Origin: Closterium sp. NIES-65
Lineage: Eukaryota; Streptophyta; Zygnematophyceae; Desmidiales; Closteriaceae
NCBI GenBank assembly: GCA_948144175.1
Contig: CANXME010001997.1
Coordinates: 1 to 64,000, forward strand
DNA length: 64,000 nt
Reading direction: 5' to 3'
Part shown: piece by piece, positions 59,246-64,000 of the stretch
Numbering within the stretch: position 1 is the first letter of the stretch
Layout of the letters: each line of letters starts with the position of its first letter
The notes under the pieces: generated by a model
Databases searched by the model: none
The model's input: the letters and a program-made list of their open reading frames with translations, nothing else
What the model was told of the DNA's origin: nothing
Translations under genes and position numbers: made by a program

Positions 59246-62200
59246 ATGGACGGCAGTGACGACGGCGACCGTCAAATGGACGGCAACGACGGCGGCGACG
59301 GTGACTGGAATGACGACCCGGCGCCATCAATCTCCACCACAGGTCCTCCTATCCCCGCATCGCTGCCGTCCGTTTCCATGATACCGGTGCTTTTTCAAGG
59401 AGTGAGAGTGTCGCCATGGCACGACGTTCCCCTCTATCCAGCCGACGACGAGGAATTAGGGTTGGACCCTTCGTTGGATTCGCACTCTGATTCGCACGCG
59501 CTCTCTGACTCGCCGGGTCCAGCTTCAGACCTGGTCGCGGAGTCGCTGGAATCGAGCTCGCAGCTGTCGCACGTTTCTGCGACGTCTGCGACGTCGTTTC
59601 GAATGATCTGCACGAACCCGGCAGGCAGGCGTCGCGTGCACGTGATCTCGCCAACGGACGGTCAGATCGTCGCCAGCTGCTGCGGCAATACCGAGGGATC
59701 TGCCACTGCTGCTGATTCTGCCACTGACTCTGCTGCTGCTGGGTGCAATGATGACGCGAAAGGCTTCTCTGCTACGGTGGTGGATTTCCCCTGGAACTGC
59801 GGAGTGCTGCCGCAGACCGCCACTGCCTCGTCAGCGGCGTCGCTGTCAGATGCTGACGTGTTGCTTCCTGTGGAAGCTGTGGACATTGCGCCGTCCCGGC
59901 ACTCGGCTGGAGATATTTATGAGGTGCGAGCGTGGCTGCTGCTCTTTACCAGGCTACTTGTCCTGCTCTGAACGACTTGTGTACTTTTGAGTCGACTCAA
60001 ACGCAGTCTCTCTGCACTCGAACGAGCGAGGCTGCTGCTCTTTACTTACCAGGTTACTTGTCCTCTCTGAACGATTTCTGTTCTGTCGCTTTTTTTTTCC
60101 TTGAAAATCCACTCTGTTGGCTATGATCAGATGCCGCGACAAATGCTCTCAAGTCGTCAATCCCTTGAACGCAACGCAACTGCCATCCTTGCTTTTGACT
60201 GCTTCTCTCCTCACTGCCACTCTTTAGGTTCTGAGCCCTCCTCCTCTCTTTCCATCCCGCATTGTCACCCCATCCTCCCTTTTCCCCTGCTGCCCTCCCC
60301 CACCGCCTCCCCCTGCCTCCTCCCTGCCTTCCCCCCCACCTGGTTCTTTCCCCCCCTCGCCCCACCAGGTGCACGCACATGCAGTCATCGCTATACCCAA
60401 TCCCCTCACACTATCCGTGGCATACCGCCTGGTCGTGTCTGACGTCAGCGCTGAGTCAGCACCGTATGACCTGGACGGTAATGCGCTCATGGCTGTGCTT
60501 CAGCGCGTCTGCGCTTGGCTGGAGTCAACTGACACGTGGCTGCTCTCCGGCCATGCTGACGTGGCAATGCAGGCCACTGTGGACCCTGACGAGGTGGCAA
60601 AGGTTCTGGATGAGACCCACGTGGCATGGGCTGAGCTGTACGTGCTATCTCAGCCGTTCTTGCCCGCTGCCCTCCTGCTATCACCCATACCCGAATACCC
60701 AGCACACACAGAACCCGTTCCAGCAGCAGCACCAGCAGCAGCAACACTTAACCCCACACTCACTCTTGATTCCGCGCCCTCACCCGCTCCCAGCTCCTCT
60801 CTGCCTGATACCGCCACACTCCCACACACGCTTCCACTCCCACACACGGCCCCTGCTTCTAGGCCTGGCTCTGCACCGTCCCGCACTTGTGCTGCTGCAG
60901 ACAAACCAGCATCAACACATGCGGCAGCAGCAGCAGCAACAGGAGCAGAAGCAGCAGCAGCAGGGGCAGCAGGGGCAGCAGAGGCAGCAGGGGCAGGAGG
61001 GGCAGCAGGGGCGGCAGCAGGCAGGCCAGGTGACGCCAGTTCATCGGGGAACCCTCCAGCCCTCACAAGGCGCAGCTCCACAGGAGGCCGCTCTGCCTCC
61101 AGGGCCGCTCTGCCTACAGGGGCAGCAGGGGCAGCAGCAGGGGCAGCAGCAGGGGCAGCAGCAGGGGCATCAGGGGCAGCAGCAGGGGCAGCAGTAGAGA
61201 CGCCAGGCGATGACACAAGCTCATCAGAAGCCCCTCCAGCCCTCACAAGGCGCAGCTCCACAGGCGGCCGCTCTGCCTCCAGAGTCGGCCACTCTGCTCC
61301 TCCTCACCCGTCCGCCTCTTTCCCTTCCGCGTCTCTCGCTTCCGCCCCCCACCCTTCTACCGGGTCATATATCAGTGTGCCACACAGCGGGGACGCACAC
61401 AGCAGTGGCGCATACAATGAGGGCGCACAACAGGGGGGCGCGCAGGTGGGGGGCGCGCAGGGCAGGGGCGTACACAGCGGAGGCGTACACAGCGGAGGCG
61501 TACACAGCAGGAGCGGACACAGCGGGGGTGGACAGGGGGGGGGAGGACCGAGGGGAGCCGCATCCAATGGGGGCGCACAGGTAGGCGAGAGGTGGCGAAG
61601 GGCAGCAGCAGGGGCACGATCCATGGCTGTTGGGGCGCAATCCGTGGCTGCTGCTGGTGGGGGAAGAGGAGGGGGCAGAGGGGGAATGGGGAGCGGAATG
61701 GCTGCTGGAGGGGGAGGAGGAAGGAGGGGAGAGGTTGCTGTAGGGAAAGGAGGGAGAGGAGGGAGAGGAGAGGGCGCGTTTGTGCTGAAGGGAAACATTT
61801 TGCCACAGCATGCAGCCAGCGTCACTCCTTCTGCTGCTGCTGCTGCTGCTGCTTCTGCAAGCTTTGAGCATGCAGCTGGTGCCAGCCCGGACAGTGTTAC
61901 CAGTGGTGCTGCTAGTGCTGCCAGTGATGCTGTCAGTGGTGTTGGTCTTAGACCTAGTGCTGCTACATCTTCTGCTGCATCGTCTGCTGCCACTGTCACT
62001 GCTGCCTCTGCACCATTCCCAGGGCCATACCATAGGCGGGCAGAATCGCACGGCGCCATACCGTTACAAAGCCACCGGTTACCAGCAGCAGCTAGGTCAC
62101 AGGGAGCTATTCCCTTACACCCCCCCCAGTCACCAACAGCTAGGTCACAGGGAGCAATGCCGCTACAGAACCACCGGCTACCAGCAGCAGCTAGGTCCCA

Positions 62201-64000
62201 AGGGGCTATTCCGTTAGAAACCCCCCAGTCACCAACAGCTAGGTCACAGGGAGCAATACCGCTACAGAACCTGCGGTTACAGGCACCTAGGTCACAAAGG
62301 GCTATTCCCTTACAGCCCCTTCAGTCACCATCAGGTAGGTCACAGGGACAGAGCCACCGGTTACCAGCAACACGGTCACAGGGGGCTATAGCATGTCAGA
62401 ACCCCCAGTTACCAGCAGCTAGGTCCCAGGGGGCTTTTCCGTTAGAACCCCTCCAGTCACCAGCAACTAGGTCGCAGGGAGCAATACCGTTACAGAGGCC
62501 CCACTTCCCAGCAGCTAGGTCACAGGGGGCTATTCCCTTACAACCCCCCCAGTCTCCATCAGGTAGGTCACAGGGGAGCATACCACTGCATAGCTCCCAG
62601 TTACAAGCAGCTAGGTCACAGGGCGCTGTTCCGTTACAACCCCCCCAATCACCATCAGCCAGGTCACAGGGAGCGAGACCGTTACAGAGCCCCCGGTTAC
62701 CAGCGACGCGGTCAGATGCTGCCATACCGTTACAGGGTGCACAGTTACCAGCGACAGGAAGAGGGAGGGTAGCAGCAGCAGAACAAGGGCGGGTCGCGGT
62801 GAAGGCAGCTTCTGAGTGGCTGGAGCCCGGAGGGCGACACTTCCGAGCAGCTAGTGCTTGCTTTGACTCTGCCACCCCTGTTGCTGCTGGTCCCGCTGGT
62901 TCTGCTGGTGCAGGTAGAAGGGTTGTGGTGAAGGCAGCTTCTGAGTGGTTGGAGCCCAGAGCACGGCACCACAGAGCTGCTAGTGCTGGCTTTGGCACTG
63001 CCACCACTGCTGCTGGCACTGCTGCTGCTGCTGCTGGTTCTGCTGGTTCTGCTGGTCATGCTGTTTCAAGTAGACCCGATTTTGAAGGCGTTGCTGCTGC
63101 AAAAAGAAGCGGTGTTGCTGCCTCAACCTCGAGTGCTGGCAGAGGGGCGGGATGGGCACTGACGCGTTCCATGTCAGCTCGGGAAGGGCGAGCAAGGGAG
63201 GGACGAGAAGGGGAAGGCAGAGTAAGCGACCCACGGCCAGGCAGGGACGATGAAGGGGAATCAGGGCTTAACCCACTGGTAGCCTCACCCGCGTTGACTG
63301 GGTGGAGGGGAAGAGCAATTATGGTTGGTGGGAGAACAGCGAGCTCTCGCAAGCCGAGCCTTTCTATTGGATGTGCCAGTGACCTCCTGCCGCACTCCTC
63401 GCCCCATGCTCCTCGTTCCTCAAGCCTTGGAGAAGATCACACCCCAGACAGTCACTTCCTGTACAGCCCAAACAACCACCTCATGTACAGTTCTCAACAG
63501 GTGCAACAGGCATGTGGCCGGGGCAGCAGCCTGCTGCCTGTGAGTGAGAGTGAGGTGGACGAGTTGAGCGCTGAGCCTTGCCAGAGATACGCAGGGAGCG
63601 GTGGGAGCGGCAGTGGAAGCAGCAGCTGTGGCGGTGGTAGTAGCAGCAGCAGCAGCAGCAATGGCACCGGCAGCAGTGGCACCGGCAGCAGTGGCACTGG
63701 CAGCAGTGACAACAGCAGCAGCAGGGCATACTTGCAGCATGAACGCTTACCCTCCAGGAACCCTGCTAGGATGGCAAGGCACAGCGTGGCCTGGGCTCAC
63801 GACCACCACTTCCAGCATCAGCAGCAGCAGCAGCAGCAACAGCAGAGGAGGGGTGCAGGAGTGGAAGCGCGATCTGAAGGGCACAGACCGCCACCATCGC
63901 CAGGGTCAGCTGCCCGGCACAAGGAGAGGGCGTTCCGACGTGCCAGCACTGATTTCAGTGACCGCACGGGCTTGGGCGGCTACCACACAGGCTTGGGCGG
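59246..64000 (+). CDS. Degenerate inorganic-pyrophosphatase-like protein with long repeat tail (partial)
   Basis: Exon 1 is 59246-59923 and exon 2 starts at 60369, open without a stop to the window end (over 1200 codons). N-terminal blocks align in order with eukaryotic family I soluble pyrophosphatase: VRVSPWHDVPLYPADDEE (cf. SPWHDIPL), FRMICTNPAGRRRVHV (cf. FNMICEIPKG), FPWNCGVLPQT (cf. NWNYGLLPQT), VEAVDIAPSRHSAGDIYEV (cf. GDNDPVDVVEIG) and EVAKVLDETHVAWAEL (cf. VIEETHQSWKKL). The Asp-rich metal-binding motifs (GDNDP, DEGE) are not preserved, so it is probably not an active pyrophosphatase. The tail has Ala/Gly runs, two RRSSTGGRSASR motifs, a 16-residue repeat (62040-62760), two VKAASEWLEP blocks and Ser and Gln runs. 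It could be a disordered scaffold. Homology is by eye. Confidence 0.6.
59924..60368 (+). repeat. Intron of the pyrophosphatase-like gene: donor-side duplication with palindrome
   Basis: The intron's first 57 bases (GCTGCTGCTCTTTACCAGG..., 59928-59980) recur at about 60022-60085. The palindrome TTTTGAGTCGACTCAAA (59982-60000) lies between the copies. Confidence 0.8.
62040..62760 (+). repeat. About fifteen 48-bp coding repeats (RSQGAIPLQ...)
   Basis: Each unit encodes about 16 residues, SQGAIPLQxxQSPxAR or SQGAIPLQxxRLPAAR; the two types tend to alternate, giving a 32-residue higher-order period. One unit is shortened (about 62345). All stay in frame, so selection or recent expansion keeps the frame. 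Confidence 0.85.

Noticed and set aside
60650-62059. Minus-strand frames in the last gene (Ala/Pro-rich and Ser-rich)
   Set aside because: The plus-strand frame from 60369 is open to the window end and continues the pyrophosphatase-like homology; the minus frames are shadows.

Overview
The window reads as nuclear DNA of a green-lineage eukaryote, most likely a streptophyte (charophyte-type) green alga. The evidence is a plant-type starch synthase III with three starch-binding modules, a plant-type MORN-repeat membrane protein, an F-box/LRR protein, a many-intron NIP7 gene, and copia, chromovirus (Ty3/gypsy) and Mutator-like elements. No bacterial or organellar signature, rRNA, tRNA or CRISPR array was seen. 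The genus cannot be fixed from the sequence; a zygnematophyte such as Closterium is my guess.

Layout. (1) 1-15084 is a three-level nest of Ty1/copia elements. El3 (+, 3' part at 13225-15084) was hit by El2 (-, 1-403 plus 7660-13224), and El2 was hit by El1 (+, 404-7659, with 131/132-bp LTRs and a GAGTA target duplication). (2) 15508-20749 is a decayed chromovirus with gag, protease, RT, RNase H, integrase and chromodomain; its 3' LTR is cut to 28 bp. (3) 21555-25671 is a three-exon MORN-repeat gene. (4) 25672-30733 is mostly intergenic and holds two abutting foldback elements with TAA target duplications. (5) 30734-43963 is a twelve-exon starch synthase III gene, followed by decayed copies of its last exon, a 33-bp array and an 817-bp Mutator-like foldback element with a 9-bp target duplication. 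(6) 45800-48568 (-) is an F-box/LRR gene with one in-frame TAG. (7) 49692-53026 (-) is a five-exon NIP7 gene for 60S ribosome biogenesis. (8) 54690-57931 encodes an unrecognised protein with PDZ-like segments. (9) 59246 to the window end encodes a protein whose N-terminal half resembles soluble inorganic pyrophosphatase with its acidic catalytic motifs lost. It is fused to more than 1000 residues of low-complexity repeats and is still open at base 64000.

The most unusual feature is shared by the single-copy genes. Introns of SS3, NIP7, the MORN gene and the pyrophosphatase-like gene are full of decayed tandem copies of the neighbouring exon edge. Copies upstream of an exon carry the acceptor and the exon's 5' part; copies downstream carry the exon's 3' part and the donor. 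The duplications are therefore centred on splice junctions. A short palindrome (arms TTTTGAG/CTCAAAA, variable centre) repeatedly sits exactly between the two copies of a duplication. This looks like a recurring duplication process, perhaps a mini-element or staggered-break repair, that is building intron sequence from exon edges. The exon models below were made by hand from reading frame, GT/AG sites and family knowledge; all join in phase.
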